The position numbers were made by a program, and so were the translations under genes. Shown here piece after piece: positions 43,565 through 55,320 of a stretch of 64,000 bases of DNA. The notes below the pieces were generated by a model. The model saw only the letters and a list, made by a program, of their open reading frames with translations, searched no databases and had not been told where the DNA came from. Numbering within the stretch: position 1 is the stretch's first letter; each line of letters begins with the position of its first letter. The DNA comes from Tetrapyrgos nigripes (Eukaryota; Basidiomycota; Agaricomycetes; Agaricales; Campanellaceae): NCBI GenBank assembly GCA_013368315.1, contig JAACJM010000027.1, positions 62,001 through 126,000 on the forward strand. Reading direction: 5' to 3'.

Positions 43565-44936
43565 ATGCAGAAATCGTTCTATCGCACTCTCCGCGTCTCC
43601 CGAGGGCTTGACTACAACTATTACTTCTCTCCATCTCGCTCATCTAAGCAAGCCTACATCTTCTTCGTTCATGGTTTTCCATCCACTTCGCACGACTGGC
43701 ATCACCAGGTGCGCTCCTAGCTCTCTTATCGTCTAGTACGTCAATCACAACTAACTCATTTTAGGTGACTTTTTTCCAAGAAAGAGGCTACGGAATCATC
43801 GTCCCAGACATGTTAGGATACGGTGGAACTTCCAAACCCACGGATCCAACCCTCTATCGATTTGACGCTATAAGCAAGGATCTCATTGATATCATGGATG
43901 CTGAGAATGTCTTTAAAGCAATTTTTGTTGGACATGATTGGTGCGCCATATAGTAGCAGTAATGAAATACCGTCCATTTCTAATCAAATTCCATTGTACT
44001 GATTGCAGGGGCTGCGCTGCTGTTTCTCGCTTTCTCCTCCTCCATCCGTCACGTTTTCAAGCTGCTGCATTCCTCGCCGTCGGATATATGCCTCCAGATC
44101 CAAATTTCGACTATGAGAAGAGCTTGAGAGATAGTAAAGCAGCATTTGGATACGAACTTTTCGGATATTTCAGCTTCTTCGAATCAGAGGAAGGGAGCAG
44201 TATCTCCATGGACAATGTACGTCGTCGTCTGGAGACTGATGTACTACTGACTGACTGACTGACGACCGACCCATGGATGCATCAGTTGGACACGTTCCTC
44301 AACATCCTTTACCCCGAGGATCCCAAGACATGGATCACCGACATGGGTCCAATTGATGCGATAAGGGACTCTATATCATCAGGCAAAGTCCTTCCATCTG
44401 CATCTTGGCTTTCCTCCGAGGTTTGTCTTTACTGGCATGGATATAGATATTGGCTGAGTACTTCCACCAGGATAAAGCTCACCAGAAGAAAGTAATTCAA
44501 GATGGAGGTTTAGCCGCCCCTACGTGTTATTATAAAGCGAAAGTACGCGGCGTTCATAATGCTGAAGATCAGGGTAGGTCTTTCTGAAACGTCTCGTTTG
44601 TATTTTTGAAATTCATCGGTGACTCGCGAACATCGTACAGCCCTGCCTCCTACAGCCTTCCCATTCGACGTTCCAATCTTTTTCGGGGGCGCCACTGAGG
44701 ATTTCATTTGTATTGCTCCTGTGTATAAGCAGATCATGGACCAGATCTACTCTGGATCTCAAGCGGGAGTGGGGTATACTTATAGGGAGTTTAAGGCGAA
44801 TCATTGGGTGATGATGCAGATTCCGGACGAGTTTAATAGAGAGTTGGCAGAGTGGATTCAACGAGTTACAGGGGTTTGGGTCTGGCGTTCTGTGAGTGAT
44901 TTCGAATACCACCGCGATTGGACCTCAGTTGATTGA
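43565..44936 (+). CDS. Epoxide hydrolase, alpha/beta-hydrolase fold (copy 2)
   Basis: Same exon layout as copy 1, from MQKSFYRTLRVSRGLDYNYY, with HGFPSTSHDW, FVGHDWGCAAVSR (catalytic Asp), CYYKAKV (cap Tyr) and KANHWVMMQ (relay His) all retained. About 330 residues. Between the copies the exons are roughly 90 percent alike, whereas introns have drifted more, so both have been under selection or the duplication is fairly recent. The C-termini diverge after IQR: copy 2 ends VWRSVSDFEYHRDWTSVD, copy 1 ends FEQKFWRSVM. There is no signal peptide. The likely role is diol formation from xenobiotic or lipid epoxides; the substrate cannot be told from sequence. Confidence 0.88.
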
Positions 44937-45260
44937 AGACGCAGTTGGATATGTGAATAGCGGAACGAAGATAAGTACTATCCAATGGTATATCTTTACT
45001 TTGTCGTTGTAGCCGCTGATGAGAGTAGTTTTTAACACACAATATATTGGTGTACTATTTTTACGGTAGGAGGAGTGTATTACCCGGACCCTCCCTCCAT
45101 CCCAATACAGTCCTTCCAGAGGAGATCCATACAGTTGACTGACAGCTTCACAAAATGCTTTTGGCAAGGGATCGCTCCATGTACCGCTGAACATCCGCAC
45201 GTTTGGACAACATTGAAATATTCTGAAGACGGTCTGGAAGAAATGAATGTTGTTAGATCT
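44937..45260. other. 3' flank of epoxide hydrolase 2, unassigned frames
   Basis: Overlapping frames on both strands (plus 45075-45275; minus 44925-45200, reading FSGTWSDPLPKAFCEAVSQL) could be remnants of a gene on the minus strand. I cannot identify it. Confidence 0.3.
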
Positions 45261-45485
45261 GGGACCAAGAGCTGATACACCGGGGGTCCGGTAGAAGTGT
45301 CGACGGACTTCATATTTAGCAGAGACATTCTTTTATGTGATATCTAAGAGACTACTAAGAATTCTGCTCAAAAATATGACTGCGATTTGGAAGTGGTACA
45401 TAATCCTGAGATGAAGATGTACATTACATACTGTAGTTACATCTGGATGCCTCCCGGACCGCCGGCGTATCAGTACTTGGTCCCA
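45261..45485. repeat. Inverted repeat, ~31-bp arms
   Basis: Arms 45261-45291 (GGGACCAAGAGCTGATACACC...) and 45454-45485 (...GGCGTATCAGTACTTGGTCCC) match at about 28 of 32 positions. Both arms read GPPxYQxLVP on opposite strands, so they may be inverted copies of a coding fragment. Confidence 0.55.
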
Positions 45486-45857
45486 GCCCGAGTAATACAT
45501 TCCTCCTCGGCATCAAAAAACGGTGTGGTTTGGTGGATGTAGCAGACGACACTTCACAAAACACTTCACCAAATTTTGTCGACTTACAGAAAACGCCATT
45601 ATGAAAGGCTAGAGTGATGATTTGCAATAGAAAATTCTCACTTTCACCTACTTATCCTTATCGAGTAGAGAAGGATGGTTGGGAAGTTTCAACCTTGGCG
45701 ATCAGCTTGTGTCACGTAGTTCACCTCCAAATCGAAGGGTCTGTTCGGCGCACCCTGGCACTGCACTTATCGTCTCCGAAAAACCCTCAACGTTGGTAGA
45801 ATGAAGATTTAGGGTGTCAAGAGTACGTCGACGAATTTTGAGGGCCGTGGACAAACA

Positions 45858-45885
45858 TTTTGGGGTAGTTACCTCTACCCCAAAA
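45858..45885. other. Perfect 11-bp hairpin
   Basis: TTTTGGGGTAG - ttacct - CTACCCCAAAA. It could act as a terminator-like or processing structure for a transcript here, or be a small transposon footprint. There is no gene next to it. Confidence 0.5.
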
Positions 45886-45919
45886 GTTGTACCTGTCATG
45901 ATCCGAGCCTCTTTTTTGT

Positions 45920-46350
45920 GCCATCCGTGGTCGATCCTCAGCTACAAAAATGGCTAAAGTAAGTCGTTCATGTGGTGCTAATCATTTTCTCTTCGCCTCA
46001 GTGATTTTCATTTCGCTCTCTGGTACACTATCCGAGTCCGTGAACTCATCAACTCTTGAGATTCTTCATATGTGTTTTTCGATAAAGTAACTTCACCGCA
46101 GTCTATTTGCATGTGTGCTTTCCAGCCCTCGACGATACATGTCTCATTCTAGCATATGCATGCTACGAAAGCATCGTTCTGCTCCTGATCGCTTCTTTAT
46201 CGCCCAGTATACTGGGCCCACGATGCCATCGGGAATCTATTCATGAGGAGTCGGAAGCGGAACCCCCACTATTCATCTGAGAGGGAGACGCAGATTCAGT
46301 GGAAATTTTACTATGCTGGATGCAATTCCTGCTTACAATGTTAGGAGAAT
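45920..46350. repeat. Duplicated flank, copy B
   Basis: Partner of 39820-40100. It has an ATG-AAG-type start (AAAATGGCTAAAGTAAGT, a possible first exon MAK followed by a GTAAGT donor) but no readable continuation. No function is suggested. Confidence 0.5.
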
Positions 46351-47217
46351 CCGGACCACGAGATAAGCACTGGGGTCGCCATGATGCCTTTCCTAAATGC
46401 TCTTTGCAACAGGAACGTCCAGAAGATTGATTCAGTGGGTAACGGGTACAGATCGCAGCATCGACACAATGCGCATGTATACACGGTGACATCGACTGAT
46501 GGTTTACGGGTCTGCAGAAGCGAGTAAATTGTACCTTAAGGGATGTGCAGGAAGCGGATAGACAATCACTCTATGTTTATCCTTTTCCCTGTACAGATAC
46601 TACATAGGTTCGAGCCACCGCTCACCCCCCGAAATTACCTTCTTTCGGAACCGCGATTCGGTTAGACTGGTGGCGACTGGAACTAGTGTGCTATATAATT
46701 CATCTGACCGCAAATCCTCAGAGATAAGTGGTTCGAGCTCATCCAGCCATTTTCAGTCAGGACCTAGGCAACGCGCCTAGTCAGTCTCATCACTATCTGG
46801 CAGCGCTAAGTACTTAGCGGGCCTTTTGTCTCATTGCCAGGTCCCCGTTGAACTGACTGACTCTTCCTTATGGGTCAGATTTTCAATGGCGTTGAATATT
46901 TATCACTGCCACAGTTGCTACGTTATTTTGACGCTATCCAAGCTAAGCGCTAAGCGCTAACTGGGTCTACGGAAACGCCGGACGACTGCACCGTTTAGGA
47001 AGCACTATTTCCATTTATAGGACTGTCCTAGATATCTATGGAAACCCGGGCGGTGAGCCCTGGCCTTTAGACATGGAGCTGTACCCGTACCCGTGACGAT
47101 GTCGTGCATATAAATACCCCGATCTTCGGGTATTCTTCATTATTAAAGGTCTGGCTAGCTCGTGTAAAGGTCTCTTTTCATTCCCCCGCCCATTAATTCA
47201 CTCCTTCCTGCTATACC
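46351..47217. promoter_or_regulatory. Spacer and aldehyde dehydrogenase promoter
   Basis: No gene. CGCTAAGTACTTAGCG at about 46803 is a perfect 16-bp palindrome, and AAGCTAAGCGCTAAGCGCTAAC at about 46939 reuses the same TTAGCGCTAA core. A TATA-like CATATAAATA lies at about 47107, 110 bp before the ATG. A tRNA-like stretch near 46670-46750 was rejected. Confidence 0.5.
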
Positions 47218-49491
47218 ATGCCCGACCATTTCCAGTTGTCGCTTGATACAGCGCCGTACAAAGGAACTCTCTCTCTGAATACCGGACTCTTTATCAACGG
47301 AGAGTTTGTGGACGGTATTGAAGGACAGAAGGTCGAGTGAGTCTTTTGCTCTGTCTGCTCCCATAAGTCGATACTGACATCATCCCAAAAGTGTGACGAA
47401 TCCAAGTAAGCAACTCCTGTCTTTGATTAAGATCCGTGGAACTCACAAGACATGCATCACAGCGACTGGCAAGACGATAACGAGTGTTTGCGCTGGCACC
47501 TCAAAAGACGTTGACGTCGCTGTCGAAGTAGCCTATAAGGTGAGCACTAAAACTTCCGATAGGATTATGCTCACACGGTGATCTTCTAGGCGTACAAAAC
47601 TTCATGGGGTCTCAAAGTTCCAGGATCAACGCGTGGAAGGATTCTCTATAAGCTTGCAGATCTTGTTCAGGAACACGGGAAAGAAATAATGGCATTAGAA
47701 GTTCTCAACACAGGTACGTCACCGTGTCATACTCAATTAAACGTACCAACTGGCCGTGCTACTCAGGAAAACCTTGGTCCATCGCAAGAGACATAGATAT
47801 AAAGAATTCCATTGATGTCCTCCGGTATTATGCTGGATGGGCTGATAAAGTCCACGGGAAGACAATTGAGGTGAGTATCTCGACTACTCACACTGGGCTT
47901 CGTTCTAATCTAGAGCTTTCCAGACCACGGAAAACAAGTTAGCGTACACAAGACACGAACCTTATGGGGTAGTGGTAAGGCCGCTGTCGCTCCTCATGAA
48001 GATCAAATTGTTAACTTTTCATCAAGGGAGTTATAGTTCCGTGGAACTGGCCACTGGTATAGTATCATCGAGTCAGTCTGCAGTCTGACGAAGACTAACG
48101 CATGTGATTGATAGATGACCCTTCTGTGTAAAATCGCGCCCGCTCTGGCCACTGGAAACACTGTAGTTGCCAAGGTATGAATGTTGTCAAGTTCGAGACA
48201 GTAGATCATCGGAATTGAAGCCTATCTCGAAGCCTTCAGAAATAACCCCTTTAACGGCGCTGAAACTAGCGGGAATGTTGAGTCAAGCTGGAGTTCCTCC
48301 AGGAGTTGTTAACATTGTCAATGGCTACGGTGCGCATCATTTTGATGATTCTCTAAGCGGATGTTTCATGTGTCTCCTGAAAAGGTCCTACCGTCGGAGA
48401 AGCAATGTCCCATCACCCACTCATTCGGAAAATCAGTTTCACGGGAAGTACTCTCGTTGGTCGCAGAATTCAAGAGGCGTCTGCAAAGAGCAATTTGAAA
48501 GTAGTGTCGTTAGAACTGGGAGGGAAGAGCCCTAATATCATCTTTGACGACGCAAATATCGAGCAAGCAGTGAAGTGGGCATCAATGGGTGTTTTGTAAG
48601 TTTCAATTCGTTCTACCTACGTCTGTATACGGCATTTCTGATTACTACCTATAGCTTGAACAAAGGCGAAGCTTGCATCGCTGGTTCTCGGATATTTGTA
48701 CAGGAGGGGATTTACGACGCCTTCGTCAAAGCTCTTGGAAACGTCGGAAGATCGTTCGACGCTGCTACCGGAGATCCGTTCTCACCGGGGACAGTTCACG
48801 GTCCTCAAGCGTCCAAAGTCCATTTTGAGGTATCTTTTCGGAGCTGAATGATCGATTTATTGAGGGACTAACGAAGCTTCGTACAGCGCATAATGGGATA
48901 CATAGAAGCCGGCAAATCCGGAGGAGCAACCCTCATCTGCGGAGGAGAAAGACGCGGAAACGATGGTTACTTCGTCAAGCCTACTGTGTTCGCTGATTGT
49001 ACACCTGACATGAAGATTGTGAGGGAAGAGATATTTGGTCCAGTTGCGTCGGTTATCAAGTTCAAGACGGAAGAAGGTACGGATGTTTCGGGCTACGTGG
49101 AGGATCTTACTGAGATTTTCGTGCAGAGGTGATTGAAATGGCGAATGATTCAACATACGGTTTGGCTTGCGGTTTATTTACTGAGAATTCGAGTCGGGCA
49201 ATCCGAGTTGCACACGCTCTAGAAGCTGGAATGGCCTTTGTGAGTTTAGTGATGGCTTTGGAGCATTCTTTTCGGTGTTGATGTGTACTTTCTAGGTGAA
49301 TTCATACGGCAATACCGACATTTCAGTGCCATTTGGAGGTTCCAAACAGTCTGGATTTGGACGGGAGCTCGGTGCTTACGCTTTAGATACGTGCGTCTTT
49401 TTTCCAGGTTTCTCGCTGCATTTACCTGAACATATTCTTTAGGTTCACCCAAGTTAAAGCTGTACATATTAATATTGGCCAGAAACTATAG
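47218..49491 (+). CDS. NAD(P)+-dependent aldehyde dehydrogenase
   Basis: About 13 short exons from [20 protein letters not shown] to a TAG at 49491, about 500 residues, the usual ALDH length. Recognisable parts in order are [29 protein letters not shown] (the PWN motif with the catalytic Asn), [20 protein letters not shown] (cofactor-binding Lys and Glu), [42 protein letters not shown] (general-base Glu), [16 protein letters not shown] (catalytic Cys), [10 protein letters not shown] and [16 protein letters not shown]. It oxidises an aldehyde to the acid; there is no targeting signal, so it is probably cytosolic. The sequence at the Lys-Pro-Ser-Glu junction fits only if the intron ends at CTCGAAG (about 48233). 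All motifs are intact. Confidence 0.92.
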
Positions 49492-49757
49492 ACTTTTCTA
49501 TCACAGCTATGTAGTAATTTCATGTATCTTATTCAGCTCTCGTTATCTTGAATCTTGATTCAGAAATACGAATAATTTCCGAGGTCTACTGCGTTCCTCG
49601 ATAGCCATCACTCTTCAAAATTGGTCCTTGAAGAAAGCCACGTATGTGATGGTCGAGAGTTTTCGAGTTCAAGGCTTTGTATGGACTGAATCTCCCGAAT
49701 GCGCGGTGCTTAAGCATTCGAATCTGTGAGCACTTACAACTGAATTGGCTCAACAAA
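49492..49757. other. Spacer downstream of ALDH
   Basis: No gene seen. Confidence 0.35.
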
Positions 49758-50560
49758 TGAAAATACGGTGCGCCTGCCAACGCACAAGGACGTTAATGAC
49801 CCGGGTGAGTTACTCAGAGATGAGGTTTGCGTACAATGAATTAAAGCATCTTGTGGAAGCGTTCCGGAGGATGGGTAAGTTAAATACAAAGAGGCGGCAA
49901 CGAACCGAGGCCTGAGTATTGGTACTGAACTTCCGCTAGGTGAAGCGGAAATTCCAAGGTGGCAATCTCATATCTCCAGTTTTGCTTCCGATGTGAGAGA
50001 CACTGGCGTCGTAAGTACCGAGGTTGAAAATCTCCACGAGCATTTACAATGTACAAACGATATGAAAGTGCGAGCATGTTCCCCTCAAATATTACCAGAA
50101 GTATACCTATGTTCTTATGTTTCAGAGACGCTGATTATTTATGGTCTACTTCTCGTTTTGCTTCGTAGAATCAGAAGATGGAAGTCGAAGAGAAGGTGTT
50201 GCGGCATTTCGGCATTCTCTTGAATTCTCACGTACGAGCCAACAAGAAAATTCGACTCTGGACACTACATACTCTCGGAGCGGTGCAATATCAGCTATCA
50301 ACTTCGACTTTCTCTTCTTGCACCTCGGCTTCCCTGCCACAGCATGCAGGAGAGGCAAGTCCTCTCTCTCCGCGCTCGTGTTCTACGTGAAGACCTACGG
50401 GGCTCTTGTAGTTTTCAATCACATGGGTGAGGCCAGGTGCTCACTGACTGCAGTATGTACCATTTTCGTTCTACGCCGTCCCACCCCTCGCGTATTCCTA
50501 TCCGCTTCGCTAGGCACCGACCCATTCGAGGTATGTAAGTATATTGAATGACTGATGAGG
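49758..50560 (+). CDS. Uncertain hypothetical gene
   Basis: Possible exons with good splice sites: ATGAAAATACGG... at 49758, then SYSEMRFAYNELKHLVEAFR, GEAEIPRWQSHISSFASDVR (after an acceptor at about 49939) and NQKMEVEEKVLRHFGILLNS (after an acceptor at about 50169). The pieces look helical and protein-like in composition, but I do not recognise a family, and I cannot close the 3' end with confidence. It may be a pseudogene. Confidence 0.3.
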
Positions 50561-50667
50561 TTTTCTCAAAACCGCATGTAACCATCGGTTAATTTCCGTA
50601 CCCCAGAGCTATATAAGCCGGAGGACGTTGCAAGTACCCAAGACACTCGTCGTATCCCTCTCTCAGG

Positions 50668-51805
50668 ATGCTCTTCTCCACACTTGCATCGTTCTTGCTG
50701 TCTGCGCTCGTCGTTAACGTTCAGGGTGCTATCGTTCCTCAAGCACCTCCTTCTGACCATATATTCACCACCCCCAGCGACGTACCAACGGGAAGGAATG
50801 TGACTATTGCAGGAGTCAACACATATGTCAACACCCCTCCCAGAGGCACCTTTGACCCGAAACGAGCTGTCGTCATCCTCATGGACGTCTTTGGATTTGG
50901 GAAAACGGATAACTTCGTGAGAAATTCTTTCTTTCTTTGATGACGAATTGTGTATTGTGTGTGAAGCTAAAACGATTTTTCCGAATGCGCAGCTACTGGT
51001 GATTTCTTTCCCTTGATGATATCTTGTCCTCATTGACATATGTCGCTATACGATCAGACCGACACCTGGGCAAACGCAGGGTTTGCAACGTTTATGCCCG
51101 ACTATCTTCACGGTGACCCTCTGCCTCAGGACAACAGTGTAAGTTTTATTACTCTATGTCTTGACCTGTATCCGACTATGACTTCACTATACATAGATTC
51201 CTCTCGATACCTGGATCGTAAACCACACCGAAGCGATCACAACACCACTCATCCTTTCCGTCCTGCACGCGTTAAAAGAACAAGGTGTCGAACAGATTGG
51301 CGTCGCTGGCTATTGCTTCGGAGGTACGTCCTCACATATCCAGTTGTCTTGGCGTTTTCTGAAGGTGATTCGAAAACCTTTAACTCACCAATCTTCCCAG
51401 GTCTCTACGCAACTCGTCTCACACAAAACAACACCGTCTCGGTCGCTACCATGGCTCACCCCTCGCTTCTCGTCGTTCCGGATGATTATGAGAAAGTCAA
51501 AGCGGTATCGAGAGTCCCTGTCCAGATTAATTCGGCGGAATTAGATACCGGGTTGACGCCAGCGTTGGCGGATGAGATTGATCAGGTTATGGTTGGATAT
51601 AAGCCTGGGTATAATCATACAGCGTGGGCTGGAGTTGGGCATGGATTTGCTGTTAGTGCGAATGCGGTGAGTAGTTACTGAGACCGTTGAAAGTTTGTGA
51701 TACTGACTGGTGATGTTTTTCTAGTCCGATCCTGTTCAAGTCGCTGCTAAAGAAGGAGCGTTTAAGGTTATGTCGAGTTGGATTAGCACTCACTTTAGAA
51801 AGTGA
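50668..51805 (+). CDS. Secreted dienelactone hydrolase family protein
   Basis: Five or so exons from MLFSTLASFLLSALVVNVQG to a TGA at 51805, about 260 residues. The first 20 residues form a signal peptide with a likely cut after VQG-A. The fold landmarks are AVVILMDVFGFG, WANAGFATFMPDYLHGDP, EQIGVAGYCFGG (nucleophile Cys in GxCxGG), AELDTG (Asp) and GVGHGFAV (His): the Cys-Asp-His triad of dienelactone hydrolases. The family hydrolyses cyclic enol-lactones in aromatic breakdown and related esters. Secretion fits a role outside the cell. A TATA-like CTATATAAG lies at about 50612. The join between the first exon (ending DNF) and the exon starting TDTWANAG is not certain; a small exon may be missing. 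Confidence 0.85.
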
Positions 51806-52900
51806 AGGACTGAATGACTCATTTTATGAAATTCCTACGCTCAAATGACCCAAGATGCAATCAGAACTTGAAATATTATTTGAGGATGTGATATTTATCG
51901 ACAATGAGAATCCAGTCCGAGGGGAAGGTACTATATGGCGAACCCTAATGCGTCTTGACAGTTTTTTGAGTCAGTTTTCTTCGTTTTCAACTCATTCAAT
52001 TCCTTTCATGGTCGCTCTCTTTCTCCCCCTTCCGCAATTGAGCATTGAGCATTGGAGATATTGACTATTTAGGGACAAAGTTGGCTGTCCACTGTTCTCG
52101 ATTCTGGTCGAAGTATGGATAGCAATCATGCTTACTCGAGCTGTATTTAAAAGCACCGCTCGTCGTTCTCTTTCAAGTTTTTTTATTTACACATCATCGT
52201 AGCACTAGAATATTAGGAAACTTATGGCACGGAGGTAGCATTAGAGGGTTTGATGCATTTTTTGGAACCGTAACACTCACCCCGGATTCACTACAGTATC
52301 CTTGCTGGGACAAAACGCAGAGTAACTGTATGGTTGTGCCACATTGGTGCCACAGATGACGAGAGATATCCGTTTGACCGCCTTTTCGAGTTTCATTCAT
52401 TCTCTTATTAGAGTTAGGGTTAAGTTTCTCAGACAACAGGCATAGATCGCTGCATTGCTTCCGAAGATTTCGATTGCGTTTCTGTCCAATCCTCACGCAT
52501 GCTATAAGCCTTCCGTACCTGGCCCGGTGATCACTCTGTACGATAGAAATAGAATCCCTAGATCCCGAAATGCCTCAGATGATTTGAGACTATTGCTTCC
52601 GACATGACCGTGACGAGAGCAAACCACTAATAATTTGAAAGGATAGTGAGTGGACTAGAGCTAAAGCGGTCGTCGTGGAGGACAAACTCATCTCCGTGCA
52701 GAACGACAACGTCAGCCAGAGGTAGACAGTGGTGATTATCTGACACGGGCGTTTTGTGAGTCTTCAGTCGATCAATCACGTAGGCAAGAAAGACGGCGTA
52801 CAAATGTAAACATAGAAACACACCTATATATTTCGACCTTGGCCATTTCTCGTTGCTCTCGTCTTCCTTCCCTTCGCCCTTCTCAGCCCAGCATCTCATT
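51806..52900. other. Spacer, no supported gene
   Basis: No exon with family resemblance. A TATTTAAAAG near 52145 could be a TATA box without an identifiable gene. Confidence 0.35.
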
Positions 52901-53530
52901 ACCATCGTTCAATCCGTAGAATAAGTAGCTGCCTTGTCTTTCTATGGCAGTGGCAAATCTCCACACTACCCAAATCTTCATAAGCGGAAATTTTTTCGCC
53001 TTCACTTCAACATCTGGTAGCATCATGGAAAATGTCCTAGCACTGCTCGCATTGACGGAATTCCCGACGTTTGAGAAGCCGGATTTTGGCCAGACATGGA
53101 CTATGGTAGCGGTGCCGGTGCTGGTGACGTTGATAGTGTTGGCGTCAATCGTTGTGGTGCCGATAGTAGTAAAACCTACCCAGACGTGGTTTATAATGAA
53201 ACACGATAGTAGAGGCTGGAGTTGGCGTTGGTACTGGTGGTTTAACTGGTAGTGTTCACTACGAAAGCGGTTATTATCCAACCGGCCAAAAGTGTCCTCT
53301 AGCCTGACCATACACATCCTCGAGAATAAGAACTGTCACTGGTAAGCGTCCGAGACCACCAAGCTGGAGGAAAGTTGCTGTAGCTGATGAGAATGCCCCA
53401 ATGATGATGGTGAAGTGGGCGACTCGGGAAGTAGAAAACATTTGAGGTTGAGTGATAGTAGATTTGGAATATTCGGCAAGAGTGCCAAGGCGCCAAGAGT
53501 AGGCTAAGCGGAACATCATATACGGAGGAG
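52901..53530. other. Unassigned frames, possible membrane protein
   Basis: Long open frames overlap on both strands: minus 53274-53519 (MMFRLAYSWRLGTLAEYSKS, with hydrophobic FTIIIGAFSSATATFLQL), minus 52883-53317, and plus 52944-53252 (hydrophobic TMVAVPVLVTLIVLASIVVV). At most one strand is real. I cannot identify a product or a consistent splice pattern. Confidence 0.3.
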
Positions 53531-54399
53531 GGTGTATTTTGCGGACTTGGAACGCTCAGTGACTCGATTAATCATTCGACGGATTAGGATATATGATATA
53601 TCACGATCAGGTCGGATTGGTGGAAAAGGTGATAAGGTGGAATGAAGACGTACGATATTCATCCTCTCAGCTTCAGTCTCCATTGCTCTTCTTCGTCATC
53701 TGCTGCTCGTCAACTACGTCTTCCCTAGAAACCTCTCTACATTTCTATAAGCATCCTCTCATTTACACTCGTAAACACACGCTATCCTCGCGTGTATTCA
53801 TCTTCTGAAGTAACTTTGACGACGGTGAAAGCAGCGCTCGACACGTTAACAGCGGTACCGCTATGAGTAGTGTGTTGCTCTTGATATGTTCCAACAATGA
53901 GCGCCACGGTGGATTCAAGGCCGACACTGGTATATATATATGAAGGATTAAGGACATGGGTATGATTGTGACTCATCGCCGGGAAGGCGAGAATGAATAG
54001 AGATATCGAGAGCCGGAGGGTTATGGAAGGTTGCAGTAACTTCAAGTCCCAAGAATGGAACAAAGGGTGAAAAGGAGAATGGAACATGATGTGTATGTGT
54101 ACGTATGCAGTATGCAGAGCATGGTGGATATGACTATGGATATAGATGGAGGAGAGGAGAAGAGAGGGACTGCGTGACGGTGAAACGAGATGAGACGGGA
54201 CGAAATGACACGGCACCACACCAAACCCAGACAAAAAAGAGAGTCAAGAACAAAAGTTGAATCAAGCAACGACAGAAAGAGAGAGGGAGGTGTTCGGCGA
54301 GTATGTATTTCCATCGTTCACCTCTCTTAAAAACTAAGGGAAAATATAAAATGTAAGTAGTGAATCGTGGAACGTGTTCAGTGAAGAGGATTCCTTACC
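53531..54399. other. Spacer, low-complexity frames
   Basis: The minus frame 53782-54234 contains a signal-like ITLRLSISLFILAFPAM and a short Ser/Thr-rich part, but composition and lack of splice support argue against a confident gene. Confidence 0.3.
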
Positions 54400-54409
54400 T
54401 GACGAACCA

Positions 54410-55206
54410 CAACCAATGACTCAGTACGCATCCTCTGCTTCGCTGGTTCCTTCGTACCATCCATACTGACGTCGTTAGGATTGGACGCGCCGGCGTTCAC
54501 AAAATACCCGAGCTTGTCTGAAGGTGTAACTTGATAGTAGCATCATTCCAGTTTGCGGGAAAGACTTCGCCGTGTTTGTCAGTGAACTAGAACACCTTGA
54601 CCAGTCGAATAGTTTCGGAGACGGAACGTCCAACGGGGAGATCGTTTACAGTGATTTGCCTGTACCAAACGAAGAAAATGAATGACGCGACGAGTCTCTT
54701 CGTCCGATAGAACGAGAAACAAAGGAAGTGAAACGCACCTCAGGATTCCCTTCGGATCAACCAAAAAATAGCCCTCTCCACGCAATACCCTCTTCCTCAA
54801 CTAGCCCCCCGTACTCTCCCGAAATATTCCTATTCCTATACGCGATGAGGACCAGCTTCAGGTCAGAACCCAAACTGCCCTCCTTTCGAGGTTGATTGGC
54901 CCAGGCGTAGTGTGAGTATTGAGAGTCAACGGAGACACCGAGAACGACTGTGTCCAGAGCTTGGAAATGGACGTCGCTGAATGCCAGGATTTCGGTGGTA
55001 CAGATGAAGGTGAAGTCGATGTGGTAGAACAGGAGGACGACCCTAAGTGATATGTGGAGTTAGTGAGTGGTAGGCGACGTGATGAGAAAGAAAGATGCAC
55101 ACTACCATTTACTCAGATAATCCAAAAGCAAAATATCCTACAATAGACCCTCGACGACGACAGAGGCGGTAGAGGCGGGAGCGGGATGTTGGACGACGAC
55201 GCACAT
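54410..55206 (-). pseudogene. 2-Cys peroxiredoxin pseudogene
   Basis: The minus strand from 55206 reads MCVVVQHPAPASTASVVVEG, then, after an intron at about 55105-55044, VVLLFYHIDFTFICTTEILA, FSDVHFQALDTVVLGVSVDS, QYSHYAWANQPRKEGSLGSD and [20 protein letters not shown], an unmistakable Tsa1-type typical 2-Cys peroxiredoxin. Lesions: TAG after EGLL, an extra T in a T-run before LVDPKG (frameshift), TAG after KVF (normally CAG), a missing base near TIKVTP, and the resolving-Cys motif EVCPANW reads EVFPANW. The peroxidatic Cys is still there, though in ICTTE rather than VCPTE. It can no longer make a functional peroxide reductase. Confidence 0.88.
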
Positions 55207-55320
55207 CATGGTGGTTGTGGACTCAGTGAAAGTCCAGATGCTGAGTAAGCCGACTCGTGATTCCAACGTGTGCGTGGTCCCCTATAAACAGGGTCTTAGA
55301 CGGACCTCCGTCTCTCAGCC

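Noticed and set aside
46665..46750. tRNA-like string ending GTGGTTCGAGCTCATC
   Set aside because: A B-box-like core is present, but the T-stem pairs poorly, no acceptor stem forms and no anticodon stem-loop of the right size exists.
52944..53317. Hydrophobic plus frame and overlapping minus frame as confident genes
   Set aside because: The two overlap on opposite strands over most of their length, and neither shows exon borders or a family signature; only an unassigned entry is given.
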